Positions 26,699 through 33,649 of a DNA stretch of 33,649 bases are shown here, in pieces. The notes beneath the pieces are model-generated. The model did no database searches, was not told the origin of the DNA, and worked only from the letters and a program-made list of their open reading frames with translations. The stretch spans positions 1 to 33,649 of the forward strand of contig CANRLP010000005.1 in the NCBI GenBank assembly GCA_947631515.1, in the 5' to 3' direction. Position 1 is the stretch's first letter; each line of letters starts with the position of its first letter. This DNA comes from an uncultured Bacilli bacterium. GTDB taxonomy: Bacteria > Bacillota_I > Bacilli_A > RF39 > UBA660. A program made the position numbers and the translations under genes.

Positions 26699-28243
26699 TT
26701 ATTTTAAAGTTTTTATTAATTTTTGAGCTGTTTTTAGTATTTCAGGTGTTGGAGTACTAATAACTTCGTCATAAAAATCTTGAAAATTAGAGTTAGGATT
26801 AATAATTCCTACATTAATCATTTCTTGTAACTCATAAGGTAATGTCTTTTGTAATTCCATAAGTTTCTTAACAACTTCTTGCTTTTTAATATAATTAATT
26901 TCATCATAGCGATTCATGGTGTAAAAAAAAGCTAAATTTCTTAAAAAGAAACGCATAAAAGTATTAGTAAAATCTTCATAAATTAGGTTTTTTAGATAAT
27001 ATTTACAAATATATTTTAATTTTTTTAAAACTAAATCGTTTTTTTCTTTAGAACTATTTTGAAATAATACTTGTAATAATAAATTACATATATCTCCTTG
27101 TAAAGTTAGAAATTGAGCATTAAAACTAGGTAATAAAAATTCATTTTTTAAATTTTCAAACTCTTTAGGCAAAAACTTTTCTATTAAACTATTGCCATCC
27201 AAACTTAAAAAATCAGTATCTTTATAACAATCTAAAAAAATCAAATTGGCATCTAAAAAGCCTTCGGTAAAATGAGAATGCGGACTAGTATATAAAAGTT
27301 CAAAAATTTTTAAAGTTGGATAACGTTTCCAAAAGCTTAAATTTGTCCCATTAATTTTAATCATAAATTCATAGGCATCATCAACAATATTTCTTAATAT
27401 TTCACTATTTTTATTTTTACTTTTCATAGAGTTATAAATTAACGAAATATCTAAATCAGAAATTTTTGAAATAAAATTATATTTTTTTAATAAGCCATAA
27501 GAACCTTGAATAAAAAATTGATTATTATAAGCAGAAGATTTTTCTAAAATATGACAATATAAATAATCACTCAATAATATGTCAATATTAATATTATTTT
27601 TAACGTTTAATTCTTCTAAAACTTCATCAAAATAAGGTGATTCAATAAATAATTTTTTATCTTTCCAATTAACTTTTGTAGTTTGTCCAATATATACTGG
27701 TTTGTAGTTAACAACTTCGCAAGATACATTTTTATAATTATTAGCAATAAAATCATTGGTATGTAAGTGACCATGATAATTTATTCCTTGCGCACATTTT
27801 TTAAATTCGTTGACAATCAGCTGAAATTGTAAATCTTTTTTTTCTTCATTAATTAGGGGTTCATGTGACAAATAGTTTTCTTTTAATCTAACAGGATTTT
27901 TAAATACATATTCGAAACCTAAAGTTGGAAAATGTTTAATTATATCTGAATAATCATGATTACCAAGAATCAAATATTTATGACCATTCATTTTTGATAT
28001 GGCTTCTCTAATATAATCTTTTTTAAAAGAAAAATCTCCTAGAAATATTACTATATCATCTTTTAAAACTATTTCGTTATGTCGATTAATGATATATTCG
28101 TTCATGGCATTTATATCAGAAAAATTTTGTCTCGTATATTGAATTATATTTTGATGGCAAAAATGTTGATCACCAATTACATAAATTTTACTATTTGGGT
28201 GTAACTTACATAACATTTGATAAATATCTAGAGTATAATTCAT
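26699..28243 (-). CDS. metallophosphoesterase fused to nucleotidyltransferase-like domain
   Basis: Start placed at the ATG at 28243 (MNYTLDIY), with GGAGAGG before it. Residues ~18-200 are a calcineurin-like phosphoesterase with metal ligands visible: GDQHFCH (25-30), GDFSF (69-73), GNHD (94-97), HGHLH (157-161). Residues ~230-400 look like a nucleotidyltransferase of the AbiEii/MNT type: FIQGSYGLLKKYNFISKISDLDISLIY holds the GS and SDLD elements (Gly247-Ser248, Asp263 and Asp265) needed to bind metal and NTP. The last ~110 residues are helical and unrecognised. I do not know the substrates. A phosphatase-nucleotidylase pairing could suit RNA end or small-molecule modification, but that is a guess. 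It stands alone with its own promoter. Confidence 0.75.
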   Translation of the reverse strand: MNYTLDIYQMLCKLHPNSKIYVIGDQHFCHQNIIQYTRQNFSDINAMNEYIINRHNEIVLKDDIVIFLGDFSFKKDYIREAISKMNGHKYLILGNHDYSDIIKHFPTLGFEYVFKNPVRLKENYLSHEPLINEEKKDLQFQLIVNEFKKCAQGINYHGHLHTNDFIANNYKNVSCEVVNYKPVYIGQTTKVNWKDKKLFIESPYFDEVLEELNVKNNINIDILLSDYLYCHILEKSSAYNNQFFIQGSYGLLKKYNFISKISDLDISLIYNSMKSKNKNSEILRNIVDDAYEFMIKINGTNLSFWKRYPTLKIFELLYTSPHSHFTEGFLDANLIFLDCYKDTDFLSLDGNSLIEKFLPKEFENLKNEFLLPSFNAQFLTLQGDICNLLLQVLFQNSSKEKNDLVLKKLKYICKYYLKNLIYEDFTNTFMRFFLRNLAFFYTMNRYDEINYIKKQEVVKKLMELQKTLPYELQEMINVGIINPNSNFQDFYDEVISTPTPEILKTAQKLIKTLK

Positions 28244-28269
28244 ATAATCCTCTCCAAAAATTATTTGAT

Positions 28270-28298
28270 ATATTATCATTTTTTTCATTTAAATTCAA
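28270..28298 (-). promoter_or_regulatory. promoter of phosphoesterase-nucleotidyltransferase gene
   Basis: TTGAAT, 17-nt spacer, TAATAT, followed 15-20 nt later by the RBS. Confidence 0.6.
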
Positions 28299-28316
28299 TT
28301 GTTAAATCGAACAAAG

Positions 28317-28341
28317 AAAAAAATGCTACTATAAGCATTTT
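28317..28341 (-). terminator. terminator of GT-C-like gene
   Basis: AAAATGCT / AGCATTTT 8-bp stem, 6-nt loop, T-run, about 40 nt beyond the stop. Confidence 0.8.
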
Positions 28342-28378
28342 AAAAGATTTATCATAGCATAATTATTTTTTCACTAAA

Positions 28379-30037
28379 TTATTTTTTTTCATAATAAAAA
28401 TATATAAATAAATGTATAATTAGATTTATTCCAAATAATATATAGCTAATTTTCATAAGAGTCGTACCTGTATATTTTAATTCATACGTTCCAGATTCAT
28501 TTATACTGGCTTGTAAAAAGCCATTTTCACTTTCTTTTATTTCTATATTCTTTTTATTGTTTGTTAATTGATAACCAATATAATACAATCTAGGAAACTC
28601 AATGTTACTTTCTTCTTTTACTTCTATTTCAAAAATTAAATCATTTGTATCATTCTTTATAATATTTATTGTTGCATCACCGCTTAATATTAATATATCA
28701 TTTGTTCTATTATTATAATATTCTTTATTTAAAGTTGTTTTATGTGGTAAATATTCTTTTTCATTTCCCATTCCATAATCTGTACTTATATTATTAATAT
28801 CCATTGTTTTATCTAAATGATAGGTATTATAAAACATTTCAGTTGTACATAAAAGCATTAAAAGAATACATACTTTTCCGAACCATTTTTGTGTGGATAT
28901 TTTATTTAAAAAAATCATTGCTAGCAATATTCCTGAAAATTGTACAAATAAGGTTAATCTCCAAGGAAATTGTAATGTTTGTAAAATACTAGGAATATAA
29001 GCCCATGGAAATAAATTTGTTGTCATAATAACAGAAAGTGCAAAAAATAACAAAAGAAATAAAAAGGTTTTCTTTTTCCATAATTTATTTTTTAAAGATA
29101 TAAACATACTTGCAAAAATCATTAAAGTAATACTCAATTGTAAATGATGACGTATATTATCAAATGTGTGAGGTTTAGAAAATGTAAGATATTCTGATAA
29201 TTTTAAGGTACTATATTGTAAATCTCCTTTAGCGGTTAAATAGTAAGGAACAAAGATTGTATAATCAGTACTTAACTTAACTTCTAACAATGTAAGCCAG
29301 AAAGGGGCTGTGAAACATAAAATTGAAACACTAGATACAATTAACCAAAGAATACTTTTCTTATTAAAAATTTCTTTTAAGTATACTATAAAAAATGTAC
29401 TCAATAATATTAAAGTCAAATAAATAGATACAGCCATATGAGAATAAATAGAAATCGTATATCCCAATGTGAAATAAATATAAAAATTTTTATATTTTTT
29501 TTCTTTTAATTCTAATAATCCCAATATAATAAGAGGAATAGCAATAAAGATAAACATTTCTGAAAACGCATCACGAATATATATTTCAGCAATATGATAA
29601 GGAGCACTCATATAAAATAAAGAGCCAAGCATTGCTACTTTGTTATTTTTAAAAATCTTTTTGCCTAATAAATAAAAAGTTATTCCAGATAATAAAATCG
29701 TTAGCCATCCTGTGATTCGCATACTGATTAAAATATTATTAATATTAAAAAGTTGTAAAAACTTAGCTATATATGCTGCAATTAAATGTGGCATAGGAGG
29801 ATAAAAAAATCTTACTCCATATCCAAAATTATTTGCAATTAAAGACAAAGGCTCCCTTACAAACCAATTATTCCAAGATAATTGATTTACTATACTTTTT
29901 ATATTCAAAAAATGAAATTCAGCGTCATGACCTACATATTCAAAGTTCCATAACATTGGCAACATAACAACTATGCTAAATATAAAAATTATCAAAATAT
30001 TTTTTTGATTCATTATTTTTTTTATTATACTTTTCAT
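28379..30037 (-). CDS. multipass GT-C-like membrane protein (PTPS-related type)
   Basis: A 552-residue protein with about 11-13 membrane helices. The first outside loop carries YVGHDAEFHFLNIKSIV, an acidic motif placed as in GT-C glycosyltransferases that use lipid-linked sugars. It is followed by GYGVRFFYPPMPHLIAAYI, which matches the integral membrane family misnamed 'pyruvoyl-tetrahydropterin synthase-related'. Later loops include RDAFSEMFIFIAIPLIILG and LFPWAYIPSILQTLQFPWRLTLF. The C-terminal ~120 residues form an outside, beta-rich domain before a last helix. It probably transfers a sugar to an envelope acceptor, but donor and acceptor are unknown. RBS GAGG before the ATG; it stands alone behind a leader of about 134 nt. 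Confidence 0.72.
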   Translation of the reverse strand: MKSIIKKIMNQKNILIIFIFSIVVMLPMLWNFEYVGHDAEFHFLNIKSIVNQLSWNNWFVREPLSLIANNFGYGVRFFYPPMPHLIAAYIAKFLQLFNINNILISMRITGWLTILLSGITFYLLGKKIFKNNKVAMLGSLFYMSAPYHIAEIYIRDAFSEMFIFIAIPLIILGLLELKEKKYKNFYIYFTLGYTISIYSHMAVSIYLTLILLSTFFIVYLKEIFNKKSILWLIVSSVSILCFTAPFWLTLLEVKLSTDYTIFVPYYLTAKGDLQYSTLKLSEYLTFSKPHTFDNIRHHLQLSITLMIFASMFISLKNKLWKKKTFLFLLLFFALSVIMTTNLFPWAYIPSILQTLQFPWRLTLFVQFSGILLAMIFLNKISTQKWFGKVCILLMLLCTTEMFYNTYHLDKTMDINNISTDYGMGNEKEYLPHKTTLNKEYYNNRTNDILILSGDATINIIKNDTNDLIFEIEVKEESNIEFPRLYYIGYQLTNNKKNIEIKESENGFLQASINESGTYELKYTGTTLMKISYILFGINLIIHLFIYFYYEKK

Positions 30038-30171
30038 TAACTTTTTTTCCTCTTTAAATTTATATTTACGTATTTCAAAGGCTAAGAAAAATTATCTTTA
30101 GCTCCAGCGCTAAGGATTATTTTATCTTTCTTTAAGTAATAATTTTATCTCCATATCTTATTTATTAACTT
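30038..30171 (-). promoter_or_regulatory. 5' leader of GT-C-like gene with alternative hairpins
   Basis: The predicted transcript has a ~134-nt leader. It contains the segment GCTAAAG (30100-30094) flanked by CCTTAGC on one side (30113-30107) and CTTAGCC on the other (about 30084-30078), each able to pair with it but not both together. No known riboswitch class is recognised. Confidence 0.4.
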
Positions 30172-30177
30172 AACGGC

Positions 30178-30206
30178 ATTGTATCATATATACTTTAAAT
30201 ACTCAA
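30178..30206 (-). promoter_or_regulatory. promoter of GT-C-like gene
   Basis: TTGAGT, 17-nt spacer, TACAAT. Together with the leader this explains the minus strand of the 321-nt gap between the GT-C-like gene and the lipoprotein gene. Confidence 0.6.
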
Positions 30207-30254
30207 TATTTCTATAACTTCTAAATGTATTATCTCACACTATACTTTGGTATT

Positions 30255-30280
30255 AAATCTAATAATAGATTTGATATAAT
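30255..30280 (+). promoter_or_regulatory. inverted repeat and -10 box upstream of lipoprotein gene
   Basis: AAATCTA-ATAA-TAGATTT (30255-30272) lies directly before a perfect TATAAT (30275-30280). No good -35 is present. The arrangement would suit an operator or an activator-dependent promoter. Confidence 0.4.
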
Positions 30281-30358
30281 TATTTATATGAGAAAAAATA
30301 CGCTATATTATTTTGGATTTTCTTCGTATTAATATCTCAAGAAATGGATTTGATCTTT

Positions 30359-30763
30359 ATGATAAAAAAATTTATGATTTTATGTTTAATTGCGTTTTTA
30401 TTATGTGGTTGTCACGATAATAAAAATAAAAATGATATTTTAAATTACATGGAAAGAATTTATTATAAAGATGATGAATATGCAATTTATTCAAATTTTA
30501 CTAATTTGCAAATAAAAATAGACAATCAAATTTACACCTTAAAAGATGCTTTTGAAAAAAATAAAATCACTTTAGAAGAGTTGATAAATAATATGATATG
30601 GTTTGCCGATTATAATGATGGCGGCTCAAAAGCTTATAAATCTAGTTCAGAAATGGAAGTTAATGGCGAATTTTATTTAGCAACATGTAATACAGTACAT
30701 GGAAATAAAAATATTGTAATTGGAAATACTTCCAATATTGTAGATTATTGTCAATATAATTAA
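30359..30763 (+). CDS. small lipoprotein of unknown function
   Basis: The start at 30359 (MIKKFMILCL) gives a clean lipoprotein signal with lipobox LLCGC, so the protein should be tethered to the outer face of the membrane by the Cys. About 115 mature residues follow with a recognisable layout: KIDNQIYTLKDAFEKNKITLEELI, then WFADYNDGGSKAYK, and a C-terminal FYLATCNTVHGNKNIVIGN. The DGGS..Y element and two cysteines (TCNT, YCQYN) suggest a small conserved extracellular fold. I cannot name the family. The RBS is weak. The region is separate from the neighbouring operons and may be acquired. Confidence 0.7.
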   Translation: MIKKFMILCLIAFLLCGCHDNKNKNDILNYMERIYYKDDEYAIYSNFTNLQIKIDNQIYTLKDAFEKNKITLEELINNMIWFADYNDGGSKAYKSSSEMEVNGEFYLATCNTVHGNKNIVIGNTSNIVDYCQYN

Positions 30764-30880
30764 AAAAATAGAATTAGTGGTAAATATTTTATGAATTGTA
30801 TATCTATGATGATAAAAATATGAATTTATGAAATAATTATCTATAATATTTATGTAAAATGAAAAGAGGTTAATATATGC

Positions 30881-30910
30881 AAAAAAAGAACTGATATTTC
30901 TATCAATTCT
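30881..30910 (-). terminator. tRNA-Trp terminator
   Basis: AGAATTGATA-GAAA-TATCAGTTCT stem (one G-T pair) with a run of seven T, about 30 nt beyond the tRNA 3' end. Confidence 0.82.
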
Positions 30911-30941
30911 ATATGTATAAAAGCTTAAAGCTTATAAACCT

Positions 30942-31015
30942 TGGCAGGGGATGAGAGAATCGAACTCCCAACTAAAGTTTTGGAGACTCCTATTATACCA
31001 TTTAACTAATCCCCT
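30942..31015 (-). tRNA. tRNA-Trp (anticodon CCA)
   Basis: Cloverleaf readable on the minus strand: acceptor AGGGGAT/ATCCCCT, D-stem GTTA/TAAT, anticodon stem GGAGT/ACTTT with loop CTCCAAA (anticodon CCA at 30981-30983), T-arm GGGAG-TTCGATT-CTCTC, discriminator G and an encoded CCA end. It reads UGG only, which fits TGA being a stop here. Confidence 0.96.
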
Positions 31016-31033
31016 AAATTTGTTAACGCCATT

Positions 31034-31062
31034 ATTATAACAAACCTTTAACAAATTAGCAA
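31034..31062 (-). promoter_or_regulatory. tRNA-Trp promoter
   Basis: TTGCTA, 17-nt spacer, perfect TATAAT, about 20 nt before the tRNA. A weaker candidate on the plus strand (TTAACA, 18 nt, TACTAT; 31048-31077) for the CwlJ-like gene overlaps it. Confidence 0.78.
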
Positions 31063-31093
31063 ATTATTTCATACTATATTCTAGGTGAAGAAT

Positions 31094-31516
31094 ATGCTAA
31101 TTAATTATACGTCAAAAGAATTAGATTTATTAGCCAGAATCATGCGAGCAGAAGCATTAAATGAAGGAGATTTGGGAATGCTTATGGTTGGTAATGTGGT
31201 AGTAAATCGCTCTATAGCTAACTGCTTAACTTTTACTAATGTTAGAAGTATTACCGATGCAATTTATCAACAAAATCAATTTTCTGGCATTAATAGTCCA
31301 CTTTTTCAAGCTTCTCCCACTACTATGGAAAAAAGTTTAGCAGAAAGAGTATTGCGTGGTGAATATTACTATCCCGCTACCCATGCTTTATGGTTTTATG
31401 CACCACCCCAAAATACATCTTGCCAAAATGTTTGGTATAATCAACCTCTAGCTGGTAAATATAGAAATCATTGTTTTTATCGACCTGATTCGGGAACTTG
31501 CAAAGAATTATATTAA
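31094..31516 (+). CDS. CwlJ/SleB-family cell wall hydrolase
   Basis: Lytic transglycosylase-type hydrolase domain found in spore-cortex enzymes. The start is the ATG at 31094 (MLINYTSKEL), with GGTGA at proper spacing; the track GTG is the RBS itself. The 140-residue length equals that of stand-alone CwlJ (~142). Alignable features: LLARIMRAEALNEGDLGM with the catalytic Glu, VGNVVVNRSIANC, IYQQNQFS, LWFYAP, and WYNQPLAGKYRNHCFYRP. Like CwlJ it has no signal peptide and no binding domain, so in vegetative cells it would be cytosolic unless exported by a special route. It may mark sporulation ability (a SigH homologue is encoded in the window) or a different use of the fold. Confidence 0.88.
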   Translation: MLINYTSKELDLLARIMRAEALNEGDLGMLMVGNVVVNRSIANCLTFTNVRSITDAIYQQNQFSGINSPLFQASPTTMEKSLAERVLRGEYYYPATHALWFYAPPQNTSCQNVWYNQPLAGKYRNHCFYRPDSGTCKELY

Positions 31517-31537
31517 GCCATCAAAGGCTTTTTTTAT
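31516..31537 (+). terminator. terminator of CwlJ-like gene
   Basis: AGCC / GGCT stem with a 6-nt loop and seven T, starting at the stop codon. Confidence 0.72.
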
Positions 31538-31543
31538 GGATAT

Positions 31544-31567
31544 AAAAAACAATCATTACGATTGTTT
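31544..31567 (-). terminator. terminator of LysM amidase remnant
   Basis: AAACAATC / GATTGTTT 8-bp stem with a 5-nt loop and T-run, directly after the stop. Confidence 0.8.
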
Positions 31568-31944
31568 ATTACGGAATTAATAATTTTTGACCTACTGATA
31601 AAGTGCTAGATACTAAATTATTTAGTGATTGAATCTCACTTACGGTTGTATTTAACTTTCTGGCAATTCCATAAAGTGTATCACCTTTTTGAACTACATA
31701 AACTTCATTAGCTGTAGCATCAGTTGGGATAAGTAATCTTTGACCTATACTTAATAAGGTACTTTTTAAATTATTTAAAGCAACAATTTCATTTACTGTA
31801 GTTTTAAATCGATTAGCGATTTTATATAAACTATCGCCTTTTTGAACTATATAGTAATTATCAGTTTCGTTACTACTTGTAGTTTCTGGTTTTATTTTCA
31901 AGACTTGCCCTATACTTAAAGCACTACCAGATAAGTTATTTAAC

Positions 31945-32120
31945 GCTTTTAATTCTTCTACTGATAAGCCATAGTTTCGAGCAATTGAGTATAATGTATC
32001 TCCTGATTTTACCATGTATGTATTATTTGATGGGGTATCACTAGCTATCTTTAAAACCTGTCCTATGCTTAGAGAATTATTTGTGAGATTATTCAAAGCT
32101 TTTAATTCTTCTACTGATAA
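31945..32120 (-). repeat. direct repeat within LysM modules
   Basis: A 23-nt identical block (gcttttaattcttctactga plus 3 nt, plus-strand sense) occurs at 31945-31967 and 32098-32120, spaced 153 bp. It encodes the same LSVEELKAL stretch in LysM 1 and 2, which indicates recent module duplication. Confidence 0.85.
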
Positions 32121-32489
32121 ATTATATTTTTTAGCAATACTCCATAAAGTATCTCCTGATTTAACAATATAAGTATTTTCTGTTGCTACTGGTACATATG
32201 GAACACCTATGTAAGTTGCTAAGGATTTTACTACTGCTTCCGCAAGAGCTGGCCAATTATTTTTTAGTTGATTAACATCATCTCCTGTAGAGTCTGCAAA
32301 GCCATATTCTACAATAATAGATTCATTATTGGGTGTTTCTCTTAAAAGATAATAATAATCTAAATTAGGATTACTAGGTAATCTTCTTTGATAGTATTTA
32401 CGAACGTTTTGTCCAGCAGCACTTAAGTTATCACTAATAATACTGGATAGGCGGTCACTATTTCGAAGAGCATAGATTACTTCAGCACC

Positions 32490-32505
32490 ATCGCCACCTG
32501 GCGAT
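32490..32505. repeat. inverted repeat at the amidase break
   Basis: ATCGCCA-CC-TGGCGAT, a perfect 7-bp inverted repeat. The left half (plus strand) is amidase coding sequence (GGD codons); the right half begins the unrelated flank. Confidence 0.85.
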
Positions 32506-32573
32506 AGTCAATGTGTAGTTTTTTTTATATGTCTTCATTCGCTATTTCAAAAAATTTATCAATAATATCGTAC

Positions 32574-33083
32574 TCAATCTTTATTTATTAATTTTTTTAA
32601 ATAAATATTTCTGATACCTCTTTTAAATTCTTTAGTGTTTACTAGTTCAAAATTATCTTTGACCAAATTATTTATAGAATAAATATTATCTGGATGAACT
32701 GTACTAATTACATATTTATATCCTAAATTTATACAATATTCATCAAGCGTTTTTAACATTTGGAATTGTAAATCATTCCCTATAAATTTATAATTAACAA
32801 ACATTGGACCATAATCTATAACTTCTTTAAAATTTAAATCAAGTTCAAATTTTAATAATGCTTTTTCATCAGCTGGGATTAACATTATTGAACATACTGG
32901 TTCATCATTTAAATAATAAATCCAAATTTTAGATTTATTTTCTAACATTTTAATTAAGTCTTTTTTAGAAAAATCTCCTAACCAATCAGGATATTCCATA
33001 TTGTTTTTAACTTGTTCTCTGAAATCAATATATTTATCTATATCAATATTTTCACTTATGCATGTTAATTCTTCTAATTTCAA
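32574..33083 (-). CDS. GNAT-family acetyltransferase
   Basis: A 169-residue protein with the order of a GNAT N-acetyltransferase: an N-terminal helix pair (YIDFREQVKNNM), strands with WIYYLNDEPVCSIMLIP, then the acceptor and CoA-side region DYGPMFVNYKFIGNDLQFQMLKTLDEYCINLGYKYVISTVHPDN, and NIYSINNLVKDNFEL typical of motif B. The usual Q/RxxGxG/A loop appears as YKFIGNDLQFQM. Substrate unknown. It starts at TTG (33083) with a good GAGGTGA RBS and ends in TGA. It is a probable accessory gene. Confidence 0.8.
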   Translation of the reverse strand: MKLEELTCISENIDIDKYIDFREQVKNNMEYPDWLGDFSKKDLIKMLENKSKIWIYYLNDEPVCSIMLIPADEKALLKFELDLNFKEVIDYGPMFVNYKFIGNDLQFQMLKTLDEYCINLGYKYVISTVHPDNIYSINNLVKDNFELVNTKEFKRGIRNIYLKKLINKD

Positions 33084-33115
33084 AAAAAATCACCTCTACT
33101 TCAATTATATATTAA

Positions 33116-33649
33116 TTAAAATTCTTCACTTAATAAAAAATCAATTAAGTTTAGATGAATAATACCATCACGAGATAAATCTGTTTTATCAAGAGAGATA
33201 ACATATTTTGGATAATTATCTTCAATAGACTTATATGCTCCAAACTCTCTTTCAATGGCATTATCATTACCTGCCATTTCATAAGTTACTTGAATATATT
33301 TAATATTTCCATCTTTCTTTGCTATAAAATCTACTTCACCATTTTTAGTCTTACCTATATATACTTCATAGTTTCTATTTATCAATTCATTATAAACAAT
33401 ATTTTCTAAAACAACATAACTTTTAAATTCAGGATTATTATTTTTAATTTGAGCAATTCCTAAATCAGTTGCATAATACTTATTTAATGTTTTTAATACA
33501 CTTTTACCAGCAATATCATATCTATACACCTTTTTAAGTATTAATGCCTTACACAAAGCATCTATATAATTGTAAAGTGTTTCATTAGATATTTTCTTAT
33601 TTTCTTTATCTAAATATTTTATAATATTATCAGCAGAAAATTCACGACC
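33116..33649 (-). CDS. DUF4143-type ATPase, C-terminal part (5' partial)
   Basis: The frame is open to the window edge (REFSADNIIKYL, ETLYNYIDALCKALILKKV precede the track's start, which is therefore internal). This is the C-terminal region of AAA-type ATPases with DUF4143: a winged-helix-like segment (SADNIIKYLDKENKKISNETLYNYIDAL, VYRYDIAGK), the YYATDLGI strand, then a restriction-endonuclease-like core with VVLENIVYNELINRNYEVYIGKTKNGEVDFIAKK and IQVTYEM. The ExxVYNEL...G..GEVDF...IQV pattern is a plausible nuclease-fold core. The ATPase N-terminus lies outside the window. Members are common in accessory regions, with uncertain roles. Confidence 0.85.
   Translation of the reverse strand, partial: GREFSADNIIKYLDKENKKISNETLYNYIDALCKALILKKVYRYDIAGKSVLKTLNKYYATDLGIAQIKNNNPEFKSYVVLENIVYNELINRNYEVYIGKTKNGEVDFIAKKDGNIKYIQVTYEMAGNDNAIEREFGAYKSIEDNYPKYVISLDKTDLSRDGIIHLNLIDFLLSEEF

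Larger units (their letters stand above)
31569..32507 (-). pseudogene. N-acetylmuramoyl-L-alanine amidase with four LysM repeats, 5'-truncated
   Basis: The track shows only the last 175 residues from an internal TTG, but the frame is open up to a TGA at 32508-32510 and has no plausible start. The upper part is the C-terminal half of an Amidase_3 domain (GGDGAEVIYALRNSD, KYYQRRLP, LLRETPNNESIIVEYGF, NNWPALAEAVVKSLATYIG), followed by four LysM modules (each with [SK]GD[TS]L..IA and LSIGQ.L). The zinc-binding N-terminal half (His, Glu motifs) is missing, so no amidase activity is expected. Homology stops at GGDG, exactly at the centre of an inverted repeat. The LysM part could still be made from the TTG, but without a signal peptide. 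Confidence 0.82.

Noticed and set aside
30288-30332. 14-codon ORF (MRKNTLYYFGFSSY).
   Set aside because: No RBS and no recognisable product; more likely leader DNA of the lipoprotein gene.
30879-30896. Five-codon ORF (MQKKN) behind a good AGAGG site.
   Set aside because: It overlaps the tRNA-Trp terminator stem and is too short to support as a gene.
31569-32200. Regularly spaced repeats, possible CRISPR.
   Set aside because: The repeats are LysM coding modules spaced ~150 bp in one reading frame, with diverged copies and no unique spacers.

Overview
The window is AT-rich (by eye well under 35% GC) and reads as chromosome of a walled, low-GC Firmicutes/Bacilli-type bacterium, probably one of the uncultured Mollicutes-related gut lineages. 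The grounds are: rlmB-sigH-secE-nusG-rplKAJL-rpsLG-fusA-tuf synteny of the Bacillus kind, a pcrA-ligA pair, peptidoglycan-branching (FemAB/MurM), class B sortase, LysM amidase and CwlJ-like cell-wall genes, and strong AGGAGG/GGTGA ribosome binding sites. TGG encodes Trp, TGA ends several genes, and the only tRNA (Trp) has a CCA anticodon, so the standard bacterial code applies and this is not a Mycoplasma code.

Layout. 1-5.1 kb is cell envelope: a partial FemAB-type transferase (+), then a minus-strand pair of an NPKTG-anchored surface protein and a class B sortase with a large unrecognised cytosolic N-domain, and a penicillin-binding/beta-lactamase-like serine hydrolase. 5.2-16.5 kb is the translation/transcription super-cluster, all on the minus strand: tuf, fusA, rpsG, rpsL; then three small membrane proteins sitting where rpoB-rpoC normally lie; then rplL, rplJ (L10 leader), rplA, rplK (L1-type leader), a transglutaminase-like gene inserted between rplK and nusG, secE, a SigH-type sigma factor and rlmB. 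The rlmB frame has no ATG/GTG/TTG start and appears to begin at ATT. Canonical promoters, leaders and terminators can be read between most of these units.

16.7-20.1 kb is a membrane/signalling operon: an anchored extracellular protein, a solute-binding-like receptor with a degenerate GGDEF domain, and a YihY/BrkB membrane protein. 20.2-24.3 kb is pcrA-ligA. 24.4-26.6 kb is an unrecognised three-gene operon of coiled-coil/helical-repeat proteins. 26.7-28.2 kb encodes a metallophosphoesterase fused to a nucleotidyltransferase-like domain, and 28.4-30.0 kb a GT-C-like membrane protein with a long 5' leader.

30.0-33.6 kb is looser, accessory-looking DNA: a small lipoprotein, tRNA-Trp, a CwlJ/SleB hydrolase, a 5'-truncated LysM amidase (pseudogene) whose break lies exactly at the centre of a 7-bp inverted repeat, a GNAT acetyltransferase and the 3' end of a DUF4143-type ATPase. 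No CRISPR, IS element, rRNA or phage module was seen. The most unusual items are the phosphoesterase-nucleotidyltransferase fusion, the sortase with a cytosolic domain, the three-gene helical-repeat operon, the membrane genes replacing rpoBC, the ATT start of rlmB and the palindrome at the amidase break.
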